Origin: Viscum album
Lineage: Eukaryota > Streptophyta > Magnoliopsida > Santalales > Viscaceae
DNA: 64,000 nt
Reading direction: 5' to 3'
Assembly (NCBI GenBank): GCA_963277665.1
Contig: OY728142.1
Coordinates: 12,600,001 to 12,664,000, forward strand
Shown: one piece after another, positions 35,891 to 46,806 of the stretch
Numbering within the stretch: position 1 is the stretch's first letter
How the letters are laid out: the number at the start of each line of letters is the position of its first letter
Notes under the pieces: generated by a model
The model's input: only the letters and a program-made list of their open reading frames with translations
Databases searched by the model: none
Told to the model about the DNA's origin: nothing
Made by a program: the position numbers and the translations under genes

Positions 35891-38130
35891 TAATTTTCTG
35901 AAATACTTCAATTTTTAGGTAAGTAGTAAAAATAAATTTTTTTCATTAACTAGTGTATTTTAAATTGCATCATTCATGATGTGAAAATTAGATTGTCAAT
36001 TCTATTAATTTTTTATCAAATAAATAAATATTTAATTTTAAAAATGATTCATTAAAATCCAATAAACATGCTTTCAAAAACTAAATATTATGTTTAAAGT
36101 TTGACATATTCCATTAAAATAATATTTTTTCATTTTTCAGCATTACTTTTTATTAAAATAATAAATTAGTATTAGAAAGTGTTTTAAGGTCTAAAAATGT
36201 TATTTAATTAAAATTTATTTCCTAATATTAAAAATATTACTATTCAAATTATCACCTTGCATATAATATTTTATTCAATAATACAACTCCAAAATACCCA
36301 TCTCCTCAACTATAAATAACATATCATCCCTACATTGGAAAACCACTTCACTTACACGTACCAAATCCAATGAACTAACCAAATACCCTTTATCAAGCCC
36401 CTTATCATTATTTGGGATATTATGTTTTAACAAACTCCAAGCATTCATGGAGTTTAGTGTCTAATAAAAGATGAAACACTGAGAAGAGGGTATGTTTTCA
36501 TCTACTTCTCTTCTCATTTTCCTCATCTCTTCTACTTTTTCTAAATTCCATTCAAATCCATATACTGTAATATTAATTATGTACTATTTTAAAATTATAT
36601 TAATGATACTAACCTAAATTAATGATGATATTTATAATGTTTATATACTTCATTCTTCTCTTTCCCCTGATTTTGACAATGTATCGCAAATGGTCATTTA
36701 ACTGACCACAAGGACATTTCCAACTCTATAATTATCACAAACATTATGTATTATCATAATAATCCATTTATATATAAAAATTTATAAACATATGTATTTA
36801 TATTCTTCTATATATAACCTTAATAAAATATAAATATCAATTAATCAAAATCATTAAATCAAAGAAAGATAGGATATTTTAAAGAAAATAAGATATCAAA
36901 ACATTTCACCTTTAAGAAAGGGAATTAAGGAATATAATCGAGTGATTAAAATTGATCATTATTGAAATAATTGACCTTAATTTAATTTTGGTTCCATTTT
37001 TTAATAAACCTATATATATTATTTAGGTGGTGAAATTTCAGCAAAATAAAGTGGGATTTATGGTTAGGGAAATCTCAAACATAATTCATTCTATTTGGGT
37101 CAACTTCTCTTCCACATTATTATTAGTATAGATCTTCCTATATTTTCTTTAAAGTCCCCTTTAACAATAATTTTCCTTTTTTTAGGTATAAACATTTATT
37201 TACCTTGTTTAAATGACTTATAATTCAATTATAGTGATCTTTCAAAAAATGATTTATATTTTCAAACATCTCTTTGACTCTAACTAGGGTCTTTCTTCTT
37301 CAAAGAAAAATGATATTTAATGAAAATATATGATTACAATAATTTATTTGGAAACCAAGAAGTTTATTCCTTAAAGTATTATTTATGAAATTCTTAATAA
37401 AACCATTCCTTTCCATGGGTTTATTTCATGACGATGATTGTTATATGTTCTATTTCCATGTATTATGCATGATTTTGAGCATTTTATAATGTGACTTGTG
37501 GACCTAGAATTATATATTTCTCAAATTAATTAGGTAATGTGATATATCTCATTATTTTATGTGAATTATGTGTGAACACTACTCTAGATTTGTTCAATTA
37601 TGATATTATTATTTATACACATGTGTTATGTGTGAACATGACGCTATATTTTTTCAAAAATGTGTGTGGTATTTGAACACTGTATTATGATTTTTTATTA
37701 TTAGGCATATTCCACATCACGTACCTTTATCAAATGTTTCACTCATGATTATGATTATGATTTTATTCTTATTATATTATGTTATTGATTATTCTCACCC
37801 ATGTACTATTGATTCATGTCCTTTATTCCTCACATGATATTCCTCCTCTTCCTAGGATTTTAGCTCACCCATTTTGAGGTGTATCCTTAGGTGATTATAT
37901 GTACTAAAGAGAACATGAGAGTTTTTATGAGGATATATAAAAAGGATTTAAATAAAGATTAAGTTTTATTATGTGTAAGTGATGTATAAGAATATTTTTC
38001 CCAAGATACAAAATCTTTATATCCAGGATTGTATCATTATTATGTTGTTTATCATAAAAATGATGTAATAGTAATATAATAAATAATTTAGGTCACTATA
38101 GTAAAGTATACCCACTACCAATTAATAGAC
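35891..38130. other. Unassigned AT-rich segment between H and E
   Basis: No coding domain was recognised. The layout is weakly LTR-like: CTATAAATAACAT near 36308 resembles a TATA region followed by a C-rich leader, and the block near 37781-37900 (CTCACCCATTTTGAGG and neighbours) resembles the tail of plant gypsy LTRs. No partner was found in the window, so a solo LTR or fragment is only a possibility. Confidence 0.35.
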
Positions 38131-38261
38131 TATAATGGTCATGACCTCTCTTGTCAATTACTTTGTGAAAATATAGTGTTAGAGGTGTTCTAGGGGGCCA
38201 TGATGGCTCATTTTAATAGTTTTCTAGTTTTCTAGTTTTTTTCAATGGTAGGTGGTGATGT

Positions 38262-38716
38262 TAGGTCATAACGGTGACTCGTGATGGTGAGTCAATACTG
38301 GTGAGTCATGAATAGTGAGCGAGGACTAGTGAGTTAGGACTCGTGAGTCGGGATCAGTGAGTCAAAACTGGTGAGTCGGAATGGTGACTCACACTGGTGA
38401 CTTGCAATGGTGAGTCACTGATGGTAGGTGAAGATGACAGGTCATGGTGTTAGGTCACCATTGGTGAGTCATTTTAGGGTAACTCACCCAATTGTTAGTC
38501 ATCCGATGTTGAGTCACACCATGGTGACTCATCCATTAGTAGCTCATCCAATAGTGAGTCACCCAATAGTGACTCATCCACTGGTAGCTCGTCTAATGGT
38601 GAGTAACCCAATGGTGACTCATCCACTAGTATATCTTCCAATGGTGAGTCATTCATCGTTAACTCATCAACCGGTATCTCGCACTAGTGACTCATCCATC
38701 GGTGATTCATCCACTA
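38262..38716. repeat. TGA(G/C)TCA tandem array in E 5' LTR
   Basis: A degenerate tandem repeat has units of about 15 bp grouped in about 45 bp, such as GGTGAGTCACCCAATAGTG. By hand count it holds about 13 exact copies of the 7-mer TGAGTCA or TGACTCA in about 450 bp. This is the core recognised by GCN4/Opaque2-type bZIP factors. Because the unit is a multiple of three, long open frames occur by chance here and are not annotated as genes. Confidence 0.8.
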
Positions 38717-40297
38717 GTCACTCTTTTCTAGCAGTTTGTCAAAATTACATGATTCTCCAGTTTTTTCAGTTTTACCCCCTTAAAATATTTATTTAATGTA
38801 AAATGAATTAAATACCATATTTAATGGTTTTTTGAGACATTTATAATCTTATCTATCTTCTAAAAAAATTAATCTTCCATTGAATTCAAAACCGCGTGGT
38901 TTTTCTCAAGATCAGCCTTTAATGGCCTTCAAAAACCATTCCTTTCATCGATTTAGGATCTCATCTTTCTAAAGATGAGATCTTCTCTTCCTTAGGTGAT
39001 ATTGTTTTATCTTGGTGCACCCTAAACCTTTCTTAACCAAGGATTCATGTGTTTTGTTTTATCCTTTGGATCTCCGTTTCCCTAGGGGTTTTTCCTACTG
39101 CCTGTGCACCCCCTATTTTAGCACAATAAGGAAGTGTTGATCATCTATTCTTAAAGGTAGGTATCCCTTCATCTTTCTTAACTATTTATCTTGTGAGGTG
39201 GGTGTATGAATGTTTCCTTTTTGAAGATAGTATAATTACATCTTAATAATGATAATTGAATCAGTTTAAGGTCAATATATAGGGGCTGGTAAAAAGTGAT
39301 GCATGCTTGTATTTTATTATTTTTATTGCTGATATTATGTTCTGTATGGGATAATCACCCACTAAAAATCATGGTCATTGGGAGTTTTTTTTTGCGCATG
39401 GGATGATCTAGGGAATAAATGATGTCTGTTCTTGGCTTAATGTTTCAACATGAAAACTTTTAACCACATACACATGGCTAATAAACAAATTCCCCAGGAT
39501 AACCTAGTTTTTATGATAACCCATGAATTAACAAGTAGAATTAATGAAATGATGACTTGTTAAATATAAATAAGTTTTTGATCTATGTGGTTTATGTGGT
39601 GATGCTATTGTGAGCATGGTTTTGTGTTGTGTGTGTGTTTATCATATGTGTACAGGGGGTTGGTTCTGTGGATATGGTAATCTAGGTGTGGTATGTTTGA
39701 GCAGCGGGGCTCTAGGTTCGATTTTTTCAATGTCTCTATTGTCGGATGTGATGGGTGAGGTGTCATTATGAAGTGGGTAAACCAAGATGGTTGTGGTGAG
39801 GTGTTTCCTTGAGTGGGTTTTATCTCTGTTTAAAGGATGGTTTGGGTAGGATGAGTTTAAAGAAGGATAGTAGTGATTTATATGGGTAATTATCCCTGGG
39901 TTTCTCTATGAGAAGCATTCAGAAAGATTCACCCCATGTTTCGGGGTTGGTACCCTATTATAGCATGAATGGGTGTCAGCTGAGTGGAAAAATGAAGTGT
40001 GTATCTATCAGGATCTTTGCCTTCTAAAATTACTATGGTGGTGTTTAATTTTTTCTTGTGTTTCTTATTTTTTGTTGTTCTTAGTAGTTTCCTGTGTATA
40101 TATGGAATGAATAAATGAATAGTTTAATAAAGAATTAGAATTAATTAATTGAATTGGTTGGGGGTATGAATTGGTTTTTTGGCTTATTGTGAAGAATATT
40201 TCATTTATCAACATCCGAAGTGACCGATGCTGATATTGATAAATACATGTAGAGGTATCAGTTTTTGTGAATCTCATAGTTTGGGGTAGAGTGCTTG

Positions 40298-40315
40298 ATA
40301 CTATATATATAGTAT
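40298..40315. promoter_or_regulatory. Palindromic TATA-like sequence in E 5' LTR
   Basis: ATACTATATATATAGTAT is a perfect 18-bp palindrome and a possible TATA element. It lies in the segment missing from the right LTR, so it cannot be checked by comparison. It may be a simple AT-rich palindrome. Confidence 0.3.
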
Positions 40316-40534
40316 ATATTCTTGAGATTTCTATGATCATCCCCACCCTATTTGAGCACTATGTTCCAAAAACCCCCCATCATCACGGGGGACGGTGTCT
40401 TTCCCAGATATCTTGGTTGGAGGATGGATGGTTGGCCACTCTCTCTTCCCTACTCCCTTATCAAGGTGATGATAGCCCGAGACTCTTTGGGAAAGTTGTG
40501 GTTGGTGAGTACAAGGTGTGTGCGGGTGATTTGT

Positions 40535-40790
40535 GCTTCCCAGGTGTCTTTGGGATGAGATTTATTGTGCTTCCCAGGTGTCTTTAGGATGAGATGAGAT
40601 GTGTTATGTTCCCAGGTATCTTTGGGATGTGATGTGCTATGTAGCACAGGTGTATGTGGGAGAGATGTAGTTGTGAGGATCATGTGTGTGTGGGTGGGAT
40701 GTGATGTGGTATGTGGCCCAGTTGTATGCGTATGATATGTGGTGGTGTGACCCAGGTGTTTGTAGGAGGGTTATGACATGGTTCCTTCAG
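40535..40790. repeat. CCCAGGTGTCTTTGGGATGAG tandem region in E 5' LTR
   Basis: Imperfect units of about 35-45 bp begin with a CCCAGGTGT phrase followed by TTTGGGATG and a GATGTGWTATGTG tail. The same region recurs at about 59645-59895 in the right LTR, with units diverged further. Confidence 0.65.
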
Positions 40791-41351
40791 AATAGGTGGG
40801 AGCGCTAGGATATTTTCTGCTAGGGTGTGAGAGTGGCTAATTAGTGGGAAAGTGGTGTAGGGTACCCTATCATCGATGTGATTACTATATTACTTTACTT
40901 GACTAGTATTATTTTGTGAGCGTACCTTGGTGGGGTTTGGATGGTTAGTATGCCTTGTTAGGTGATTTTGGTCCTGTTGTTTCCTCATAGGGGTATCAAT
41001 ATTTTTCTTCCACTTGTGCAGGAGAGACTTTTTTTTATACTGAGTATACTTGTATTCTCACCCTATGTATATAAAACTGCTTTTAGGTTTCCATGGGGAC
41101 TACCTAGACCATGATGGGCATTACAAGCTCGTATTTTGGATTGTTGTGTTGCTGCTTAGATTTACTTTTGGGTAGTTACTTTGGAGTTTATTTGTATTTG
41201 TAGCAGTTTTTTTTAAACATTCATGTGGGATGGGTTTGGATTTATTTTATATAAATTTCTTATAGTTTTTTTGAGGTTGATACATCTTATCTCCCAATAT
41301 TGTTTATTACAAAAGGTTAATTCCTCCCATTTTGTGATATTTGTATACCCT

Positions 41352-41402
41352 TGGTGCTAGTCACAACCCCAGGGCCTACTGGAGGTAGGACTCGGGGGGG
41401 TC
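41352..41402. other. Terminal foldback in E 5' LTR
   Basis: CCCCAGGGCCTA pairs imperfectly with TAGGACTCGGGG. It is preceded by TTGGTGCTAGT, as in element A. It lies about 65 bp before the LTR end. The copy at about 60466-60515 in the right LTR keeps the pairing (CCCCGGGGCCTA and GGATTCGGGG). Confidence 0.6.
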
Positions 41403-41468
41403 ATTATCTCTCTTTCTCCATTTCCATCTCAGGAGCGTCATCTTTGGAGGGAGAGGGTCATGACAGAA

Positions 41469-41480
41469 TGGTATCAGAGG
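41469..41480 (+). other. Primer binding site of E (tRNA-iMet)
   Basis: TGGTATCAGAGG lies three bases after the LTR end, identical to the site of element A. Confidence 0.9.
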
Positions 41481-41869
41481 TGATGGTTGAGATATAGGAT
41501 GGAGTTTGGAGTTAGGAATAGTGAGGATTGCATGGGTTGGTAGGTAAATAGTGTTAGGTGATCTTGGTGTGTGACATAGGTTAGGGATGACTAGCTAGGA
41601 CATGGGATTTTAGGGCCTCCCGTGATCCAATGTAAGGATTATGATCCTACTGAACAACCAAGTGAGGCTACACCATTTGTAGGGTAGAGACCCTAATAAA
41701 TGTGAATGAATCATAATGAGTTGTGTTCTTTTATGGTTTGGTAGTTTTTGGAAATTTGACATGGATAAAAAATGATTTAAATGAGTTAAAATGAATCTTA
41801 AATAAAATTCCATACTAATTGGTCTTATAAATTCCTTGTTTTCCTTTTCATCTATGGAACACATTTTTC

Positions 41870-42960
41870 ATCCACATATGAATCGGGAAGTTGAGGCTCA
41901 GTAGGATGTCCCAGTTGATTGGTATAGGGTTGATCTGGTGGAGGAGGATGACCAGTTGCATAGAACATTGTGTGTTTTCTAGTCACAGACCTTAGGGAAG
42001 TGTGAGGGAAGTGTTTCAGATATAGAGATAGAGAGATGGATTAAGGAGCTTGATATCACTTTCAATTTGATCTAGGATCTAAAAGAGTATTGGGTTCCTT
42101 TGGTAGTAATCCAGATGTGGGGAGCTACAAGTCAGTGGTGGACGTTTTACCTGGGGAAGAAGAAGGAGGCTGATGTTTTTTGGGTCGATTTCAAGGAGTT
42201 CCGAGTAGGATTCCTTTCATAGACCATTAATTCTAAGAAAATGTAGTAGTTATTCTCCCTCCAGTACAGAAGTATGTAGGTCGGGAAGTTGGGTAGTATG
42301 TTCAAGGGTCTCCTTCTTTTTTCCCAGATCTCTTTCTAGTTGAGGAGTCTCATGCGAGACACCTAGAGGAGGCACTTTATCCTTCTATCTAGTATGAAAT
42401 TACTCAATTTACATTGTAAATGTACATGGAGGTTCATAAAAATGCAGAGATTATTGAGAGGATTAACTTGTGACGAGCTCTACCATGAGAGGGGATCCAG
42501 TAGGGTTCTTAAAGAGGAATGGTTTCCAGTAGTAGGTCTCAGGAACTAGGGCCTTTGAGATTTAGACCAGAAGGGAGTTAACCTCAAAAGTTTCCATTTC
42601 GAACTTATGGTCCTCATTCTTTTCCCATGGGTCTAGGGTCGATGTGTTTCATCTTTGGAGTCTATGGGAATCTTCAGAACCAGTGTAACGTGGCCATTAA
42701 AACTCAATTTAGTGGAGGTGGGTAGGGTCTACGCCAGCCTCAATAGTAGTTTTCGGCTAGGTTGTTCTAGCAGCAGGGACAGTAGAATCATGCTCCACTA
42801 AGGGGAGATAGAGAAGTTAGAGTCTGATATCACAGTGTTCCTTAGGTACCTCAACCTGGGTGTGGTCGTGGATGTGGTCTCTATCATAGGGGAGGAGGAT
42901 CTGGGCATGGTCAGTTACACGCAGTAGAGGTAGTAGTTCCAGGAGGGCCAGATATCATCT
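41870..42960 (+). pseudogene. gag: gag pseudogene of element E
   Basis: A broken frame has gag character: IERWIKELDITFNLI followed by WVPLVVIQMWGATSQWW fits the capsid block of plant gypsy gag (W-x-x-x-I-E-x-x-F and a later A-x-x-W-W). A zinc-knuckle relic is at 42645-42686, reading CFIFGVYGNLQNQC. The spacing is exactly that of C-x2-C-x4-H-x4-C, but the second cysteine is now F and the histidine is N. Stops and frame changes are scattered through the region. Gag would form the particle and bind RNA through the knuckle. Confidence 0.7.
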
Positions 42961-42962
42961 GA

Positions 42963-43400
42963 GGTATGCTCATCTTGTTTAGTGACCTTTCTTATGCCTT
43001 GTTTGATTTAAAATATTCACACTCCTTTATTTATCCCATTCTATCCCATGCTCTGGAACTAGACATAGAGAGGATTCTTATGCCCTTGGTGTTGAGTATT
43101 CCAGTCATAGGTCATACCAACTTGTTTGATGTTTGTTCGAGATATATACTGATGATGGGACTACATCAGTCTCATGGGGATCTTTTCTTGCTACATATGC
43201 ATCCATAAAATTTCATTCTTGGCATTGACTAGTTGTATTCTATGCATTATATTATCAGGATTCTTCTATAGAAGAGTCGTGTTTTTAGAAGTGGATGGTC
43301 AGCGTGTGGATTTTGTTAGTGATTGGAGAAATAAGGTGGGTATTCAGTGCATGGATCATCTTTTTCATTTTTGGCTGAGTTGTCAATGTAAGTAGTGTAC
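42963..43400 (+). pseudogene. Protease pseudogene of element E
   Basis: A frame open from 42966 to 43208 reads GMLILFSDLSYALFDLKYS then HSFIYPILSHALELDIE. It matches the gypsy protease block in which A-L-F-D-S-G-A-T-H-S-F-I holds the catalytic D-S-G. Here D is kept but S-G-A-T is L-K-Y-S. After a stop the same frame continues NFILGID, stop, LYSMH, corresponding to D-V-I-L-G-M-D-W-L. The frame is the same as that of the reverse transcriptase downstream, consistent with one ancestral polyprotein. The enzyme would have cleaved that polyprotein. Confidence 0.75.
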
Positions 43401-43406
43401 ATTTAA

Positions 43407-44214
43407 TTCCCTAGGGTTATTGGGGAGTTCTTGGATGTTTTTCCTGAGGAGGTTGTGACTCTACCCCCTCGACGTGATGTTGAGTTTAGGATAAACCATC
43501 ATCCTGATGCTTATCCAATTTTGATGTCTCCTTATCGGATGTTACCTTTTGAGTTGCGAGAGTTGAGGATTAAAATAGATGATTTGATGAAGAAGGGATT
43601 TATCTAGCCCAGTGTGTCATCATGGGGTTATCCAATGTTGTTTAAAAAGAAGGATGATGGTGGTCTGAGGTTCTGCATATACTACTGGAGGTTGAATCAG
43701 GTAACGGTCAAGAACTGTTACCCTCTTCTGAGGATATATGATCTTTTCAACCATATGAGAGAGGAAATTTGGTTTTCTAAGATCAATATATGGTTCGGAT
43801 ATTATCAGTTGAGGTTAAATGAGGGAGATATCCTGAAAACTGCTTTCAAATATAGGTATGGGCACTTTGATTTCATAGTCATGTTGCTTGGTGTCACGAA
43901 TGCACCATCCATGTTCATGGAGATTATGGACTCCATATGCAGTGAGTTCCTAGACTGGTTCATCATCACATTCATTGATGACATATTGATCTACTCAAAT
44001 TCATATGAGAATCATACTAAACATCATAAGACTATCTTGTAGGCCCTTCAACACCACCATATCTACTGAAAGATATCCAAGTGAAAGTTCTGGACATGAT
44101 AAGTGCATTTCCTTGGGCATTTGGTTTCCCATCAGGGTGTAGAAGTAGACTCATCAAAGGTTGAAGTAGTTTTTTTCTTGAGTATCACCCAAGAATGTGG
44201 CATAGGTTCACAGT
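43407..44214 (+). pseudogene. Reverse transcriptase pseudogene of element E
   Basis: One frame runs through the domain. It starts FPRVIGEFLDVFPEE (43407), then PYRMLPFELRELR and GFI-stop-PSVSSWGYPMLFKKK (stop at 43605-43607). Next come LRFCIYYWRLNQVTVKN, YPLLRIYDLFNHM, FSKINIWFGYYQL, FKYRYGHFDFIVM, and LLGVTNAPSMFMEIM. The catalytic FIDDILIYS (about 43972-43998) keeps both aspartates. The third catalytic position, D in S-K-I-D-L, is N here. After a stop at 44040-44042 the frame continues to VHFLGHLVSHQGVEVD. A one-base shift in the T run at 44170-44176 moves the reading into the RNase H frame. It is typical Tekay/Del reverse transcriptase. Confidence 0.93.
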
Positions 44215-44780
44215 TTTCTTGGTCTTATGAGTTATTACCTGAGGTTTTTACCCAATTTCTCTCAAGTTTTAACTCTATTGACAGCTCTAATTAGGAAAGA
44301 CCAGGCTTTTGTGTAGAGTGATGAGTTCCATGAAGCATTCTGCTATCTAAAGGGGAAGTTGGTTAGTTCTCCAGTCCTTAAGTTTTCATATGTAGGGGTG
44401 ATGTTCGAGGTATTTTTTGATGCTTGTCGTCCGGTCATGGGATGCATACTAATGTAGCAGCAGAGATTTATCTCTTATGGGTCTATGTAGTTACATACCC
44501 AAAAACATAACAATGCCACCTATAATCCATAACTAGCATCGGTCATGTTTACACTGAAGTTGTGGTGAAATTACCTCATTGAGGAGTGCTTTTTGGTCTT
44601 CACAGATCATAAGAGTTTGAGGTATATCTTTTCCCTGAGAGATCTGAACTTTCTACAACCGTGGTGGATGGATTTTCTTTAGGACTATGATTATAAGATA
44701 TCCTAAACCTCGGGAAAGGGGAATGTTGAGGTTGAAGTTTTGAGAATAAAGTTATATAAGGAGGTAGTTTGAAAATTTTC
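44215..44780 (+). pseudogene. RNase H pseudogene of element E
   Basis: In the shifted frame it begins FLGLMSYYLRFLPNFSQ and continues TALIRKDQAFV, stop, SDEFHEAF. It goes on with FEVFFDACRPVMGCILM, QRFISYGSM, LHTQKHNNATYNP, VFTDHKSLRYIFSLRDL and SGKGNVEVEVL. These are the RNase H landmarks in order. Stops at 44455, 44488 and 44680 stand where glutamine is usual. The frame is continuous with integrase. The region also shows shadow frames on the minus strand, which are not genes. Confidence 0.88.
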
Positions 44781-44899
44781 AGATTCTTGGATGGTGATAG
44801 AGGAGTTGGCAGCCTTGCACTTGGATGTAAGGGTGGAAAGTGGTAGTTGCAGTTTATTTCAGATGATGGTTTAGTCTTCTCTAATGCAGCATGTGTAGA

Positions 44900-46290
44900 A
44901 GTCTCAGTGGGGAGTCTCATAGGCATAGGTGATGTGTGTTCATGTTATCCATGGTGATTTTTTGAAAAGATGTTTAGAGGATGGTTGGAACTAGATGTTG
45001 TTTTGGGGAAAGTTGACTTTTCCAGTAGTGATGTGTGAGGAAGTACTCTATGAGTTCCATAGGTCACCCTTAGTGGTACACCCGAGAGTTTCAAATATGT
45101 ACCATGGCTTGAGAATACAGTTTTGGTGGCCTGGGATGAAACGGGTAGTGATGGAGTTTGTGGTAAAGTTCCTAGTGTTCCAGTAGGTGAAGGATGCGCA
45201 CCATGTTCTAGGTGGTTTGTTACATCCCTTAGATGTACCTGAGTGGAAGTGGGATGAAATCTCAAAGGATTTTGTTACAGGGTTACCTATACCTTAGGGA
45301 GGCTATGATGCCATCTGGGTAGTAGTGGATCGACTGATGAAATCAGCCCACTTCTTAGGGATTAAAAATTTGGGAATAGTATATGCCTTGAAAAAGAGGT
45401 ATGTGGATGAGGTGGTATGGTTTCATGGAGTTCTGAGATCCATTGTATTGGATCGGGATAAACGTTTTACCTCATGAGTCTGGAGGGGGTTGAAACAATA
45501 TTTTGGCACCCATATATGCCTCAACACTACCTTCCACCCTCAAATGGATGGAAAAACAGAACGGACTATCTAGATGCTAGAAGATATGTTTCGAGCATGT
45601 GTCCTGGACATTGGGGGGACTTGGGTGATACACTTACCCTTGGTAATGTTTTATTATAATAACATGTATCACTCTTCCATTGGAATGGATCCATTTCAAG
45701 ATTTGTATAGAAGATAGTGTCATTCACCTTTGTGATATATAGAGGTTGGGGAGACAGCTGTTCTTAGTCCCTGGGTAGTGAAGATCTTGACAGATGAGGT
45801 TTAACTTGTTCATGAGAGGATGAAAATAGCACCGGACTAGAATAAGTCATATGCCGATCATTGGAGGGGGCCTTAGAGATCTAGGATGGGGACCATGTGT
45901 TCTTGAAGGTTCCCCCTTGATGTGGGTAGAAGAGGTTTAGAATAGGGAGTAAGCTTTCTCACAGGTTTTTTGGACACTTCGATGTGTTGTGGAAAGTTGT
46001 TAAAGTTGCATAACAGTTGGAATTTCCACCTATTTGGAGAGGATCCATGATGTCTTTCACGTCTATTTGCTTCAACAGTATCTCCACGATGACTTCCATG
46101 TCATCGACTAGGGAGAGTAAGATATCGAAAATGACACGACATATGTGGAGAATCTAGTAAAGATCCAGGATAATCAATAGAAGGTGTTTCATAGATGGAC
46201 CATTCCCTTGGTTTATGTTTTTTGGAGGCATAGTGGCCTATAGGATATTACTTGGGAGAAATAAGTGAAGATTCATGCCCAGTACCCAAC
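44900..46290 (+). pseudogene. Integrase pseudogene with chromodomain-like tail, element E
   Basis: The N-terminal zinc-binding part reads VLYEFHRSPLVVHPRVSNMY and FWWPGMKRVVMEF (from about 45040). The catalytic core has AIWVVVDRLMKSAHF, SIVLDRDKRF and FHPQMDGKTERTI, which hold the three acidic residues of the D,D-35-E triad. Then come MFYYNNMYHSSIGMDPFQ, the GDHVFLKV block near 45890, and, after another frame change near 46050, IHDVFHVYLLQQYLHDDF and TIPLVYVFWRHSG. The last is the chromodomain-like tail of Tekay/Del elements. Stops include 45184-45186 and 45571-45573. It would have inserted the cDNA into chromatin. Confidence 0.92.
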
Positions 46291-46806
46291 TTTTTTTTAG
46301 TTTTTCCCTATTCTATTTTTCTTTAAAATTTAATGTTTGAAACTGGTATGTTATGAGATAAGATTTTTCCTTGTTATGTGGTGTGTGATAAAGTCCTAAC
46401 ATGTGAATAGGAGAATACCAGATTCATAATTGAGACTCATTAATTCTGATGTGATTAAACTAGTGCGGGTGAATCAGTTCCACCCAGAGCGGATATTATG
46501 TTGACATGGAGGATATAATTCCCTAATTCACATGTTCGGATAGTGTGGTTGTTTTGATTGTATAGTGTTACTTGTGGTCATTTAGGTTAGCAGATCTCAG
46601 AGGATTTTTTCTTGGATGTCGAGGTTTCACTTTAGTTTTTTAACAGCATAGGGTGGTTTATCGTTGAACCTTGATTTCGGTAGTGGTGTTTCATGTGTAG
46701 CGAGATCCTTGAGATGTATATCACGAGGTGGTTTTTTGGACCCCTCTTTTCCTTCTGGGTTTGGTTAGGAATTATCAAGGTTGATAATAGTTTGATAGGT
46801 ATCTAA
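46291..46806 (+). other. 3' untranslated internal part of E
   Basis: About 0.5 kb lies between the integrase tail and the right LTR. No coding motif is recognisable. A convincing polypurine tract was not seen directly before 46807, probably through mutation. Confidence 0.5.

Larger units (their letters stand above)
38131..41465 (+). repeat. Element E 5' LTR
   Basis: It is 3.3 kb. The start reads TATAATGGTCATGACC and the end GGGTCATGACA, so the termini are inverted repeats around TCATGAC. It contains the TGA(G/C)TCA array near its start, a second tandem region at about 40535-40790, and a terminal foldback at about 41352-41402. A stretch of about 150 bp (about 40229-40385), including an 18-bp perfect palindrome at 40298-40315, is absent from the right LTR. 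Confidence 0.88.

Noticed and set aside
38428..38796. Repetitive open frames with SHPxVTHP-like repeats in the E LTR arrays (also 47108-47473 plus and 47063-47371 minus)
   Set aside because: The repeat unit length is a multiple of three, so several frames on both strands stay open together. These are products of the array and not genes.
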